Source: an uncultured Aquimarina sp.
Lineage (GTDB): Bacteria > Bacteroidota > Bacteroidia > Flavobacteriales > Flavobacteriaceae
Direction of reading: 5' to 3'
Length of the DNA stretch: 61,454 nt
Assembly: GCA_947492105.1 (NCBI GenBank)
Contig: CANLMN010000026.1
Span: 1-61,454, forward strand
Part shown: positions 28,131 to 36,309 of the stretch, one piece after another
Position numbering within the stretch: the stretch's first letter is position 1
Layout of the letters: every line of letters starts with the position of its first letter
Notes under the pieces: generated by a model
Databases searched by the model: none
Told to the model about the DNA's origin: nothing
Seen by the model: only the letters and a program-made list of their open reading frames with translations
Program-made: the position numbers and the translations under genes

Positions 28131-28718
28131 ATGAAAATATATACCCGAAAAGGAGATACCGGCATGACCGGTGTTTTTGGAGGAAAACGAGAATCAAAGG
28201 ATTCTGCACGTATAGAATGTAATGGTGCTTTGGATGAGGCTAATTCTACTATAGGATTATTGAGATGCAAATTAGAGAATGACGATGAGTGGCAGGCAAA
28301 CCTTCACAAAATTCAAAAAGATCTTATGGATATGATGTCGCATTTGGCAAGACCATCAGATTCCAAAAAAGAAAATCCAAACCCAAGACCAACGGATGGG
28401 GCTGATTTTTGTGAGCAGTGGATGGATGAGATGGAAGCTAATATAAGTTCACCTTCGGATTACTTTTTATTACCAGGAGGTAATGAGATTTCGGCATTAT
28501 GTCATGTGTGTCGTACTCAGATTAGAAGGGGAGAACGTCGATTGGTAACTCTTATGAACGAAGACCCAGATTCTGTAGAAGAGTATGTAATCGCCTATAT
28601 CAATCGATTATCCGATTTGTTTTTTACTATGGCGAGAGCAGAAATGGACAAAGCAGGCGTGGCAGAAGAAAAATGGCAGCTCTTTTTGTATAAACGCAAA
28701 AAGAAAAAAACACCCTAG
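28131..28718 (+). CDS. cobO: PduO-type ATP:cob(I)alamin adenosyltransferase
   Basis: A 195-residue protein. The N-terminus YTRKGDTGMTGVFGGKR, the ECNGALDEANSTIGLLR helix and the late CRTQIRRGERR and YINRLSDLFFTMARAEM segments are those of the PduO/MMAB fold, not of CobA/BtuR. It transfers the 5'-deoxyadenosyl group from ATP to Co(I). The symbol is used for the function; by structure this is pduO. It is second in the operon, with short intergenic gaps on both sides. Confidence 0.93.
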   Translation: MKIYTRKGDTGMTGVFGGKRESKDSARIECNGALDEANSTIGLLRCKLENDDEWQANLHKIQKDLMDMMSHLARPSDSKKENPNPRPTDGADFCEQWMDEMEANISSPSDYFLLPGGNEISALCHVCRTQIRRGERRLVTLMNEDPDSVEEYVIAYINRLSDLFFTMARAEMDKAGVAEEKWQLFLYKRKKKKTP

Positions 28719-28720
28719 TC

Positions 28721-29413
28721 TTGAGTAGTATCTATGGTATTGCTCTTGGGCCTGGTGACCCAGAGCTTATTACGCTAAAAGCATTACGGATATTAAAAGA
28801 AGTGGATCTTATTTTTTATCCAGGATCCATCAATGACGGTGTAGAGAAAAGCTACGTTTATCCTATTTTGCAATATCATGGCTTGGAAGATAAGGAACTG
28901 AGAGGCTTTTTTTTAAAAATGTCTAATAATAGAACACAGGCCTCAGAGATCTATACAAGCACAGCAGAGGAAATCAAAGAAGCACATCAATTAGGAAAAA
29001 AAATAGCGATAGTCTGTGAGGGGGATATCAGTTTATATGCTTCCTTTTCATACATATTAGAGAAACTCCAGCACTTTGAACTGCCGATTACATTGATACC
29101 CGGTGTTAATTCTTTTTCTTTGGGTGCAGCATTACATAAAACACCATTAAGTTTACTTAATGATAAAATTGCAATTGTACCACGTGCCAAAAATATAGAA
29201 GAAATCACCCATTATTTTGAACAATTTGACACTATAATTTTAATGAAAATCAGATCAGGGTGGCATAATTTTCAATCAGAATTGACACAAAAATCATGGA
29301 AATGCTACTATTGTGAGCGTTTAGGAACCGATGAAGCATATATAACAGCAGATATAACCGCACTGACCGATAGAGATATTCCATATTTCTCTTTATTAAT
29401 TATCAAAAAATGA
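28721..29413 (+). CDS. cobI: Precorrin-2 / cobalt-precorrin-2 C20-methyltransferase
   Basis: A 230-residue SAM-dependent tetrapyrrole methyltransferase (YGIALGPGDPELITLKALRIL at the N-terminus, then AIVCEGDISLYASFSYILEKL and IPGVNSFSLGAALHKTPLS). It adds the C20 methyl group (CobI/CbiL). There is no in-frame ATG before the conserved GPGDPEL loop, so the TTG at 28721, two bases after the previous stop, is taken as the start. The stop overlaps the next start (ATGA at 29410). Confidence 0.93.
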   Translation: MSSIYGIALGPGDPELITLKALRILKEVDLIFYPGSINDGVEKSYVYPILQYHGLEDKELRGFFLKMSNNRTQASEIYTSTAEEIKEAHQLGKKIAIVCEGDISLYASFSYILEKLQHFELPITLIPGVNSFSLGAALHKTPLSLLNDKIAIVPRAKNIEEITHYFEQFDTIILMKIRSGWHNFQSELTQKSWKCYYCERLGTDEAYITADITALTDRDIPYFSLLIIKK

Positions 29414-30765
29414 TCAAAGTTGTAGGATTAGGCCCCGGCCATTCAGATTATATTACGCCAATGGCAGTACAGGCTCTTGCAGAGGCTACTGTGGTTATTG
29501 GGTACCACTATTATTTTCAATTTATAGAACATCTCTTAGATGCAGACGTTTTGCGTATTGGAAAAGAGTTGAGTGAAGAAGAAAAAAGAGCAGATATCGC
29601 CATACAACATGCGCTCAAAGGGGCATCTGTTGTGGTCATTGGTTCTGGAGATGCGAGTATCTATGCGATGGCATCTATTGTATATCAAAAAGTTGCCGAA
29701 CAAAAACTAGAAATTCCTGTAGAGACAGTGCCTGGTATCTCTGCATTCATTACAGCGGGTAGCAAACTAGGAGCTATTTTGGGTCATGATTTTTGCTGTA
29801 TCTCCTTATCTGATTTGATGACACCTTGGACTACCATCGAAAAACGAATCCATGCTGCAGCCATGGGAGATTTTGTAACAGGTTTGTACAATCCCAGAAG
29901 CAAAAAACGCTATTGGCAGCTTCAAACACTGAAAGATATTTATCTAGAGTATCGAGATGCGGCAACACCAGTCGCTATTTGTAAGCAATTAGGCCGCACA
30001 GAAGAGCATATTCAAATTACCACATTAGGTGATTTGAATATAGAAGACGTGGATATGTTTTGTGTCGTTTTAATAGGCAATAGTCAAACTTTTAGGTACA
30101 ACAATAATTTAATTACACCTAGAGGATACCTGAACAGAAAACCACAAACTGGCTTAGAAATCCAACAAGCTAGTTTTGTCGAAATCCAAAATAATATTCC
30201 AACTAATACTTTAGCCAAAGATGCACTTTGGGCTGCTATACGTTGTATTCATACTTCGGGAGATTTTGAGTATATTAAGTATCTCCAAACCTCAGAAAAG
30301 GCCATAGAAATCTGGCACCATTATTTGAAGAGTGGAGGTGCTATTGTGACCGATGTAACGATGGTACAAGCTGGTATTACAAAAGTATATACCTCTAAAT
30401 ATAAGAATCAAGTCGTGTGTTTATTAAATGATCCAGAGGCTGTGGAATTAGCCGCAAGAGAAGGTTTAACAAGAACACAAGCAGGTATCAAATTAGCCGC
30501 GCAACGATACCCAAAGGCTTTATTCGTTATAGGAAATGCACCCACCGCATTAATTGAGATTACAGACCAAATTCATGCCGGTACATTGGCGCCAATAGGT
30601 GTTATTGGAGCACCAGTAGGGTTTATTAATGTGATAGAATCCAAGGAGCGATTAAAGACCTTAGAAAAAACATCTTATGCCTTGATAAAAGCCAAAAGAG
30701 GGGGGAGCAATTTTGCCGCTGCTATCGTAAACGCAGCCTTTACACTAGACGAAGCAAAACAGTAG
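29410..30765 (+). CDS. cobJ: Fusion of precorrin-3B C17-methyltransferase and precorrin-8X methylmutase (CobJ-CobH)
   Basis: A 451-residue fusion. Residues 1-235 are a tetrapyrrole methylase of the CobJ/CbiH type (IKVVGLGPGHSDYITPMA, VVIGSGDASIYAMAS, ETVPGISAFITAGSKLGA, TGLYNPRSKKR). Residues about 250-451 are CobH/CbiC (SGGAIVTDVTMVQAGIT, NAPTALIEI, GVIGAPVGFINVIESKE). The first methylates C17 during ring contraction; the second moves the C11 methyl to C12, making (hydrogeno)byrinate. These steps are not adjacent in the pathway, so the fusion is not simple channelling. Whether the CobJ part acts on metal-free or cobalt-bound substrate cannot be told; see the pathway finding. Confidence 0.93.
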   Translation: MIKVVGLGPGHSDYITPMAVQALAEATVVIGYHYYFQFIEHLLDADVLRIGKELSEEEKRADIAIQHALKGASVVVIGSGDASIYAMASIVYQKVAEQKLEIPVETVPGISAFITAGSKLGAILGHDFCCISLSDLMTPWTTIEKRIHAAAMGDFVTGLYNPRSKKRYWQLQTLKDIYLEYRDAATPVAICKQLGRTEEHIQITTLGDLNIEDVDMFCVVLIGNSQTFRYNNNLITPRGYLNRKPQTGLEIQQASFVEIQNNIPTNTLAKDALWAAIRCIHTSGDFEYIKYLQTSEKAIEIWHHYLKSGGAIVTDVTMVQAGITKVYTSKYKNQVVCLLNDPEAVELAAREGLTRTQAGIKLAAQRYPKALFVIGNAPTALIEITDQIHAGTLAPIGVIGAPVGFINVIESKERLKTLEKTSYALIKAKRGGSNFAAAIVNAAFTLDEAKQ

Positions 30766-30773
30766 TACTTGGT

Positions 30774-31430
30774 ATGGAGGAGGAACAGAGGATATTTAAC
30801 AAAAAAGAACAGCAGTTATTAGAAGAAATGCTGCTACACCGAAGAGATGTTCGGGGCAATCATTTTTTGGAAACTCCTATTCCGCAAGATACGATTGATA
30901 CAATTTTGAATGCAGGGCTAGCGGCGCCTTCTGTAGGGTTTTCTCAACCTTGGGAGTTTGTTTTAATCACGAATTTGGATACAAAACAGGCCATAAAAGA
31001 GACGTTTTCTGAAGAAACAGCACATGCAGCCTTACAATTTACAGATACAAAACAACGGGAGTATATCCAGCTCAAACTAGAGGGTATTATAGAATCACCT
31101 TTGAACATAGCAGTATTCTATAAACCAAAGGAAGGTCCCGTTTTGGGACAAACCAGTATGCCAGATATGGGAAGGTATAGTGTGGTTTGTGCCATACAAA
31201 ACATGTGGCTCATGGCACGATCTCTGAATATAGGAATGGGATGGGTAAGTATTTTGGATCCCGAAAAAGTAAAACGCATACTGAATGCACCATCTGATAA
31301 TGAGTTGATAGGTTACCTCTGTTTAGGATATACCGATATGTTCTATAAACAACCAGAATTAGAATTACGAAAGTGGGACTGTCGAAAACTTCAAAAAGAG
31401 GTGGTGTTTCAAGAAAAGTATAAATCCTAA
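30774..31430 (+). CDS. bluB: 5,6-dimethylbenzimidazole synthase BluB
   Basis: A 218-residue nitroreductase-fold flavoprotein. BluB-type marks are RRDVRGNHFLETPIP, NAGLAAPSVGFSQPWEFVLI, SMPDMGRYSVVCAIQNMWL and GMGWVSILDPEKVKRIL. It splits reduced FMN with O2 to make the lower ligand of B12. The need for O2 shows the organism makes cobalamin under air, which matters because several neighbours are of the oxygen-independent type. It is inserted between the CobJH and CobL genes. Confidence 0.93.
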   Translation: MEEEQRIFNKKEQQLLEEMLLHRRDVRGNHFLETPIPQDTIDTILNAGLAAPSVGFSQPWEFVLITNLDTKQAIKETFSEETAHAALQFTDTKQREYIQLKLEGIIESPLNIAVFYKPKEGPVLGQTSMPDMGRYSVVCAIQNMWLMARSLNIGMGWVSILDPEKVKRILNAPSDNELIGYLCLGYTDMFYKQPELELRKWDCRKLQKEVVFQEKYKS

Positions 31431-31434
31431 GGAT

Positions 31435-32628
31435 ATGATTTTTTATATTATAGGTATTGGTAATAAGATACCTGATTTTACTACCGAGCAGCGGGATATT
31501 ATTCGGGGTGCTTCTGTTTTTAGTGGTGGAAAACGGCATTATGAATTGGTAAAACATCAATTGCCCTCGCCACACCAATGGATTCTCATTCAGTCACCGA
31601 TGCCCAAGGTGTTCGAGGCTTATGAAAAAGCAGGGGGATCCATCGTTGTTTTTGCCTCGGGGAATCCCTTGTTTTATGGTTTTTCGAATACATTAAGAAC
31701 AAAATATCCGAATACAGAAATTAGAACAACACCCTATTTTAGTGCTATTCAATTATTAGCCAATGCTACAAATACCAATAGTAGCGAATTAGTAACGGTT
31801 AGTGTACATGGCAGAACTTGGCGTGCTCTAGACAGTGCTTTGATCCAACAAAAAACATTGATAGGGGTACTTACAGATGCTCAGAAAAACCCAGCAGCCA
31901 TTGCGCAACGAATGCTTGTTTATGGCTATACGAATTATGAGATGATTATTGGAGAGGATATTGAAGGTGTAGAAGAGCAATTTTTGCAATTGTCTATCGT
32001 AGAAACAGCTAAAAAAATATTTCATCCCTTAAATTGTGTACTCCTCAAAAAGAAAGCCCACCGTGCTATTGATTTTGGTATCTTAGATACGCATTTTATG
32101 GGATTAGCAGGACGTCCAAATATGATCACAAAAATGCCTATTCGATTAACAACATTACATCTTCTGGATGTTTTAGAGATCGATACGCTATGGGATATTG
32201 GCTTTTGTACAGGTGCTGTAAGTATTGAAGCCAAGCTAAAAAATCCAAATTTGGCAGTCGTTGCTTTTGAAAAACGTACGGAATGTGAAGCTATCATAGA
32301 CGAGAATCAGAAACGCTTTGGCGTACCAGGAATTCAGGTGGTCATGGGGGATTTTTTTGAACAAGATATAGCACAGTTTTCTAGACCCGATGCGGTCTTT
32401 ATAGGAGGACATGGAGGGCGATTAGAAGATTTATTTCTAAAAATAGCTCCTCTTTTAAGGACAGAAACAACTATTGTTATAAATGCGGTAAAAGAAAATT
32501 CTGTCCAAGGTTTTGAAAAAGGATGTAAAGCAATAGGGTACGAAATTATAACAAGACATGTAATAGTATTGGATCATCATAATGCAATTACACTTGTAAA
32601 AGCAAAAAGTATTAAAAACCAAAGGTAA
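31435..32628 (+). CDS. cobL: Precorrin-6Y C5,15-methyltransferase (decarboxylating), CbiE-CbiT fusion
   Basis: A 397-residue protein. Residues 1-200 are the CbiE tetrapyrrole methylase (FYIIGIGNKIPDFT, then VVFASGNPLFYGFSNTL). Residues about 210-397 are the CbiT class I methyltransferase (TKMPIRLTTLHLLDVLEI, LWDIGFCTGAVSIEAKL, VFIGGHGG). It methylates C5 and C15 and decarboxylates the C12 acetate. The fused layout is the CobL form. It is separated from the next gene by 224 bases that hold an R4 repeat. Confidence 0.95.
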   Translation: MIFYIIGIGNKIPDFTTEQRDIIRGASVFSGGKRHYELVKHQLPSPHQWILIQSPMPKVFEAYEKAGGSIVVFASGNPLFYGFSNTLRTKYPNTEIRTTPYFSAIQLLANATNTNSSELVTVSVHGRTWRALDSALIQQKTLIGVLTDAQKNPAAIAQRMLVYGYTNYEMIIGEDIEGVEEQFLQLSIVETAKKIFHPLNCVLLKKKAHRAIDFGILDTHFMGLAGRPNMITKMPIRLTTLHLLDVLEIDTLWDIGFCTGAVSIEAKLKNPNLAVVAFEKRTECEAIIDENQKRFGVPGIQVVMGDFFEQDIAQFSRPDAVFIGGHGGRLEDLFLKIAPLLRTETTIVINAVKENSVQGFEKGCKAIGYEIITRHVIVLDHHNAITLVKAKSIKNQR

Positions 32629-32679
32629 TTCAGAGCTATTTCAGGTATATTTGTACATTATCTACTTAGAAGTGGTTTG

Positions 32680-32815
32680 AACTTTTTTCAATTCGCTGCG
32701 AAAAATGCTCTTTTTTACTCAATTTTCGTCTTTTTCTTACCTCATAGCGCTGCTATGAAGTGCAAAAAACACTTGAATTGACTCAAGAATAGTTGTTTTT
32801 CGCCAGAATCAAAAA
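32680..32815 (+). repeat. Dispersed repeat family R4 (copy within the cobalamin operon)
   Basis: Carries AGTGGTTTGAACTTTTTTCA, TTACCTCATAGCGCTGCTATGAAG (shortened here to the core TCATAGCGCTGCTATGA) and AAAAAACACTTGAATTGA, as in the copies near 7082, 19150, 23050 and 26765. The core inverted repeat could act as a hairpin in the operon mRNA and change expression of the genes downstream. Confidence 0.5.
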
Positions 32816-32852
32816 AGTCTTAACTACTTCTTAATAATTTTCCTAACCACGC

Positions 32853-34709
32853 ATGTCAGAACACACTTTAAAAGTAGCTATACTTTGTTTTACAGATCAA
32901 GGGGTATCCATCGCTAAAACGCTACAAAAGGAATTTTATCGTTCCAAAATTTTTACAACAAGAATTGTAGAAGCGGCTAAAGATATAAAACAGATAGACA
33001 CAGCCGTAGAGATTGTAGGAACATCGTTTGACACCTACGATGCTTGGATTTTTATCGGTGCACTGGGAATTTGTGTACGCAGTATTGCGCCTTATATAAA
33101 AGATAAGACTACAGATCCGGCAGTGATCAATGTAGATGATCAGGGGAGATTTGCACAAGCAGTTCTAAGTGGGCACATAGGAAAAGCGAATACGATCACG
33201 GAGCAAATTAGTAGGATACTACATGGACAAGCAGTGTTGTCTACCTCGAGTGATTTACAATCGTTATGGGCATTAGACACCCTAGCTGATACCTATGCAT
33301 GGAAAGCCAAAGGATCCATAAGTACGAATAAGATTATTTCATTATTTGTAAATAGAAAGCGCACTGCGCTAATTCTAAAAGTAAAGGATAAGGGTACTCA
33401 GTATTTGGAAAAAACATGCCCTGATTTTGTAACGATTTATTATCATATAAAGGATTGCAAATTTGAAGACTACGACTTGGTGCTGTATGTTGGTTATGAA
33501 TTGATAGAAACTCAAGTTCCGGTCTTTTCATATTATCCACCTTGTATTGCAATAGGCAGTGGTTGTGCCAAAGATATTGCCCCAGCACTATTAAGAATGG
33601 GTTTAGAAACAGCATTAAAAAATGAAAATATAGCCATAGAAAGTGTGTATGCTATCGGCTCTGCTACGATTAAAAATAACGAACAGGCTTATCTTGATTT
33701 TGCAGCGCACTATGATATTGCTTTTATCACCTATACAGGTGACGAACTCAATACCATTACTGTTGCTAATCCATCAGAAGTTGTGAAGAAAAAAGTAGGA
33801 GTGTACGGAGTAGCCGAGGCAGCAGCTGCACTTATGACAGCACAGTCCAAGTGGATTACTGAAAAAACAAAAGTTACCACATCATCTGGTAAGAAATTTA
33901 CTTACGCTCTGAGCCTTTTGGGAAGTTATGAGCGTACAGCCAGTATTGCCATTGTAGGAGCAGGCTCTGGAGACCCAGAATTACTAACTCTCAAAGGGCA
34001 GTATATTCTAGAACAAGCGGATTGTATTCTATATGCCGGGAGTTTGGTGCCAGAAGCACTAACACATATGGCCAAAGAAGGGGCTCTGGTGCGTAATTCT
34101 GCATCGATGACGCTAGAGGAGCAAGTTGCCATTATGGATCAGTATTATGCCGAAGGAAAATCTATTGTTCGTCTGCATTCTGGAGATCCTTCTATTTATG
34201 GAGCCATACAGGAACAAATGACAATTTTTGATGAAAAAGGTTATGACTACTTTATCGTTCCGGGGATTTCTTCTTTTCAGGCAGCAGCAGCCTATCTGAA
34301 GTCAGAATTTACCATCCCCGAGGTTGCTCAAACCATTATTCTTACTCGTGGTGAGGGGAATACACCAATGCCAGAACACGAAAAAATAGCCGATATGGCA
34401 AAATTACGTGCTACGATGTGTATTTTTCTAAGTGTGGGTCTTGCAAAAAAAATACAAACCCAGCTCCTAGAGCATTACCCAGAAGATACCCCATTGGCAG
34501 TATTGTATCGTGTAAGTTGGCCTGATGAAGAAGTCTGGACAGGAACACTTTCTGAACTGACTTCCATTATCAAAGAAAATAAGCTTACCAGAACGGTGAT
34601 GATTATCGTGGGCGAAGCTATTGGTGCACGAAAAAATCGCTCATGGCTGTATGATGATAAATGGCATCATATTTTTAGAAAGAAAGAAAAAACACTAGCA
34701 TCCCAATGA
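32853..34709 (+). CDS. cbiG: CbiG-CobM fusion: cobalt-precorrin-5A hydrolase plus precorrin-4 C11-methyltransferase
   Basis: A 618-residue fusion. Residues 1-360 are a full CbiG: the N-terminal domain (FIGALGICVRSIAPYIKDK, INVDDQGRFAQAVLSGHIG), a middle region and the C-terminal CobE-like domain (CIAIGSGCAKDIAPALL, YGVAEAAAAL). Residues about 363-618 are CobM/CbiF (IAIVGAGSGDPELLTLKG, VRLHSGDPSIYGAIQEQM, VPGISSFQAAAAYL). CbiG opens the delta-lactone made in cobalt-dependent ring contraction, so a complete CbiG favours a cobalt-early route; CbiF and CbiG act on consecutive intermediates. The stop overlaps the cobK start (ATGA). Confidence 0.93.
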   Translation: MSEHTLKVAILCFTDQGVSIAKTLQKEFYRSKIFTTRIVEAAKDIKQIDTAVEIVGTSFDTYDAWIFIGALGICVRSIAPYIKDKTTDPAVINVDDQGRFAQAVLSGHIGKANTITEQISRILHGQAVLSTSSDLQSLWALDTLADTYAWKAKGSISTNKIISLFVNRKRTALILKVKDKGTQYLEKTCPDFVTIYYHIKDCKFEDYDLVLYVGYELIETQVPVFSYYPPCIAIGSGCAKDIAPALLRMGLETALKNENIAIESVYAIGSATIKNNEQAYLDFAAHYDIAFITYTGDELNTITVANPSEVVKKKVGVYGVAEAAAALMTAQSKWITEKTKVTTSSGKKFTYALSLLGSYERTASIAIVGAGSGDPELLTLKGQYILEQADCILYAGSLVPEALTHMAKEGALVRNSASMTLEEQVAIMDQYYAEGKSIVRLHSGDPSIYGAIQEQMTIFDEKGYDYFIVPGISSFQAAAAYLKSEFTIPEVAQTIILTRGEGNTPMPEHEKIADMAKLRATMCIFLSVGLAKKIQTQLLEHYPEDTPLAVLYRVSWPDEEVWTGTLSELTSIIKENKLTRTVMIIVGEAIGARKNRSWLYDDKWHHIFRKKEKTLASQ

Positions 34710-35437
34710 TACTCGTGTTTGGTGGTACGACAGAAGGTAAACAAGTAGCTCAAGCATTAGATCAGTCTCATGTGCCTTATTATTATACGACCAAAACCAA
34801 AGTAGCCTTTGAGGGAAAAGGCATTCCCATATTTGGGGAAATGACAAAGGTCATGTTAGAACAATTCTGTGTAGAACATAAGATTACTCATATTATTAAT
34901 GCGTCACATCCTTTTGCTGAGATATTACATCAAATGATTGCTGAGAGTGTTTGGGACGTGATGTTGATCCGGTTTCAAAGGGGATTTCCGATAAGAAAAA
35001 AGGCTAATAACGTTTTTTATGTAGATAGTTTTGAAGATGCTCTGACGCTTTTTTATGCAAATAACTATCAATCATTATTGGCATTATCTGGTGTACAGAC
35101 TATTATGAGATTAAAGCCTTATTGGAAAAAATATCCAGCTTGGTTTCGTATTTTGGATAGAGATTCGTCGAGAGCGATTGCAGCCCAAGCTGATTTTCCG
35201 GAAGACCATTTGCTATTTGGATATCCACAATCCAAAGCTAATGAAATAGCATTGTTTGATAAATTAGCTCCAGACGTCATTTTCACCAAAGAAAGTGGAA
35301 CGAATGGTAAGCTGGAAGAAAAAATACAAGCAGCATGCGCTTTAGATATCCCAATAGTGATTGTGAAAAAACCAGAAATATCTAATCGGTATCTTTGTGT
35401 TGCTACAGTAGAGGAATTATTAACTAGTATCAAATAA
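34706..35437 (+). CDS. cobK: Precorrin-6A / cobalt-precorrin-6A reductase
   Basis: A 243-residue Rossmann-like protein: MILVFGGTTEGKQVAQAL at the start, HIINASHPFAEILHQ in the middle, and FTKESGTNGKLEEKIQAA near the end, all CobK/CbiJ hallmarks. It reduces the C18-C19 double bond with NADPH. It overlaps the previous gene by 4 bases and is 33 bases before a zinc-finger gene with no known B12 role. Confidence 0.93.
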   Translation: MILVFGGTTEGKQVAQALDQSHVPYYYTTKTKVAFEGKGIPIFGEMTKVMLEQFCVEHKITHIINASHPFAEILHQMIAESVWDVMLIRFQRGFPIRKKANNVFYVDSFEDALTLFYANNYQSLLALSGVQTIMRLKPYWKKYPAWFRILDRDSSRAIAAQADFPEDHLLFGYPQSKANEIALFDKLAPDVIFTKESGTNGKLEEKIQAACALDIPIVIVKKPEISNRYLCVATVEELLTSIK

Positions 35438-35469
35438 CCAAAGAGAAATTTTTAAATGAATCATATCAT

Positions 35470-36168
35470 ATGGAAGATATAGTATCAAAAGGAGTCTGTG
35501 TTTTTTGTAAAAAAACATACACAAAGACCGGTTTTAGCAGGCATTTGCAAAAACATTTAGAAGCTGAGGAGAAAGAAGGGAAACCAGGTAAGTCTTACCT
35601 TTTAAAGGTGACGCTATCTGCTATGTGGGGTGATCAGCCGTATTTTTTATTTCTTTGGATGAATGGAGAAGCAAAAATGAAGAGTTTGGATGATTTTTTG
35701 AGGGATATCTGGTTAGAATGCTGTGGACATTTGAGTTCTTTTCATAATGCTAGAAAAAGGCGAAATGATGAGATACCAATGAGTATAAAAGCGAAAATGG
35801 TTTTTCTGAAAGGAAAAAAAATGATGTATACCTATGATTTTGGAAGTACTACAGAATTAGAAATTTCGGTTTTAGGAGCGTATCATGTAAAATCACCAAA
35901 AAAAATTATCTTACTGTCTAGAAACGAACCCTTTTATATGCCATGTAGTATTTGTGGTAAAAAAAATGCTACCCAAATTTGTATGCAATGTTGCTACGAA
36001 GAAGAAGCTACCTTTTGTGATACATGTGCTGAAGCACATAGTGAGACCTGCGAAGATTTTGAGGATTATGGGGCTATGCCTATAGTAAATTCTCCTCGTA
36101 CGGGGATTTGTGGGTATGAAGGGGGGAGTATTGATCAAGAAAGAGATGTTTATGTAACAAAAGTGTAA
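35470..36168 (+). CDS. Zinc-finger protein with a pRiA4b ORF-3-like core, role unknown
   Basis: A 232-residue protein. The N-terminus has a C2H2-like finger (CVFCKKTYTKTGFSRHLQKH, about 10-29). The middle (about 45-150) has the fold marks of the plasmid pRiA4b ORF-3 family (LLKVTL, FLRDIWLECCGH, MMYTYDFGSTTELEISVLG). The C-terminal part (about 158-195) has a Cys/His cluster (CSICGKK, CMQCCYEE, FCDTCAEAHSETC) that could bind two zinc ions. It lies inside the B12 run between cobK and cbiD. It may be a metal sensor, a nucleic-acid binder or an insertion by chance. No transposase is adjacent. Confidence 0.6.
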   Translation: MEDIVSKGVCVFCKKTYTKTGFSRHLQKHLEAEEKEGKPGKSYLLKVTLSAMWGDQPYFLFLWMNGEAKMKSLDDFLRDIWLECCGHLSSFHNARKRRNDEIPMSIKAKMVFLKGKKMMYTYDFGSTTELEISVLGAYHVKSPKKIILLSRNEPFYMPCSICGKKNATQICMQCCYEEEATFCDTCAEAHSETCEDFEDYGAMPIVNSPRTGICGYEGGSIDQERDVYVTKV

Positions 36169-36177
36169 AGAATGTTT

Positions 36178-36264
36178 TGCGTGAAGGATAGTAGTGAAAA
36201 TCCCGCACCACGTTTTGACGTGGGTGGAATTGTAACGGATAGCCTGGCCCAAAGGGACACGCCC
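36178..36264 (+). ncRNA. Flavo-1-like structured RNA element
   Basis: About 87 bases with closing stem GCGTG / CACGC, then AAGGATAGTAGTGAAAATCC, a hairpin (CACCACG / CGTGG-GTG around TTTTGA), GTAACGGATAGCCTGGCCC and GGGACACGCCC. The order GAAAATCC - hairpin - AACGGATAGCC - GCACGCCC is that of a short RNA repeated in many Flavobacteriia genomes (Rfam Flavo-1, matched from memory). It lies between the zinc-finger gene and cbiD, about 45 bases before the cbiD start. It shows GTAACGG-like features that at first recall a B12 riboswitch, but lacks the B12 box. Role unknown. Confidence 0.55.
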
Positions 36265-36309
36265 AAAAAATAAATCAAAAACTACGACAACAAATATTCA
36301 AAAATCTAC

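Noticed and set aside
36178-36264. Second cobalamin riboswitch before cbiD
   Set aside because: GTGAAAATCC and TTGTAACGG look like riboswitch parts, but the B12 box (AGTCAGGAGACCTGCC-type) is missing and the order fits the Flavo-1-type repeat better.
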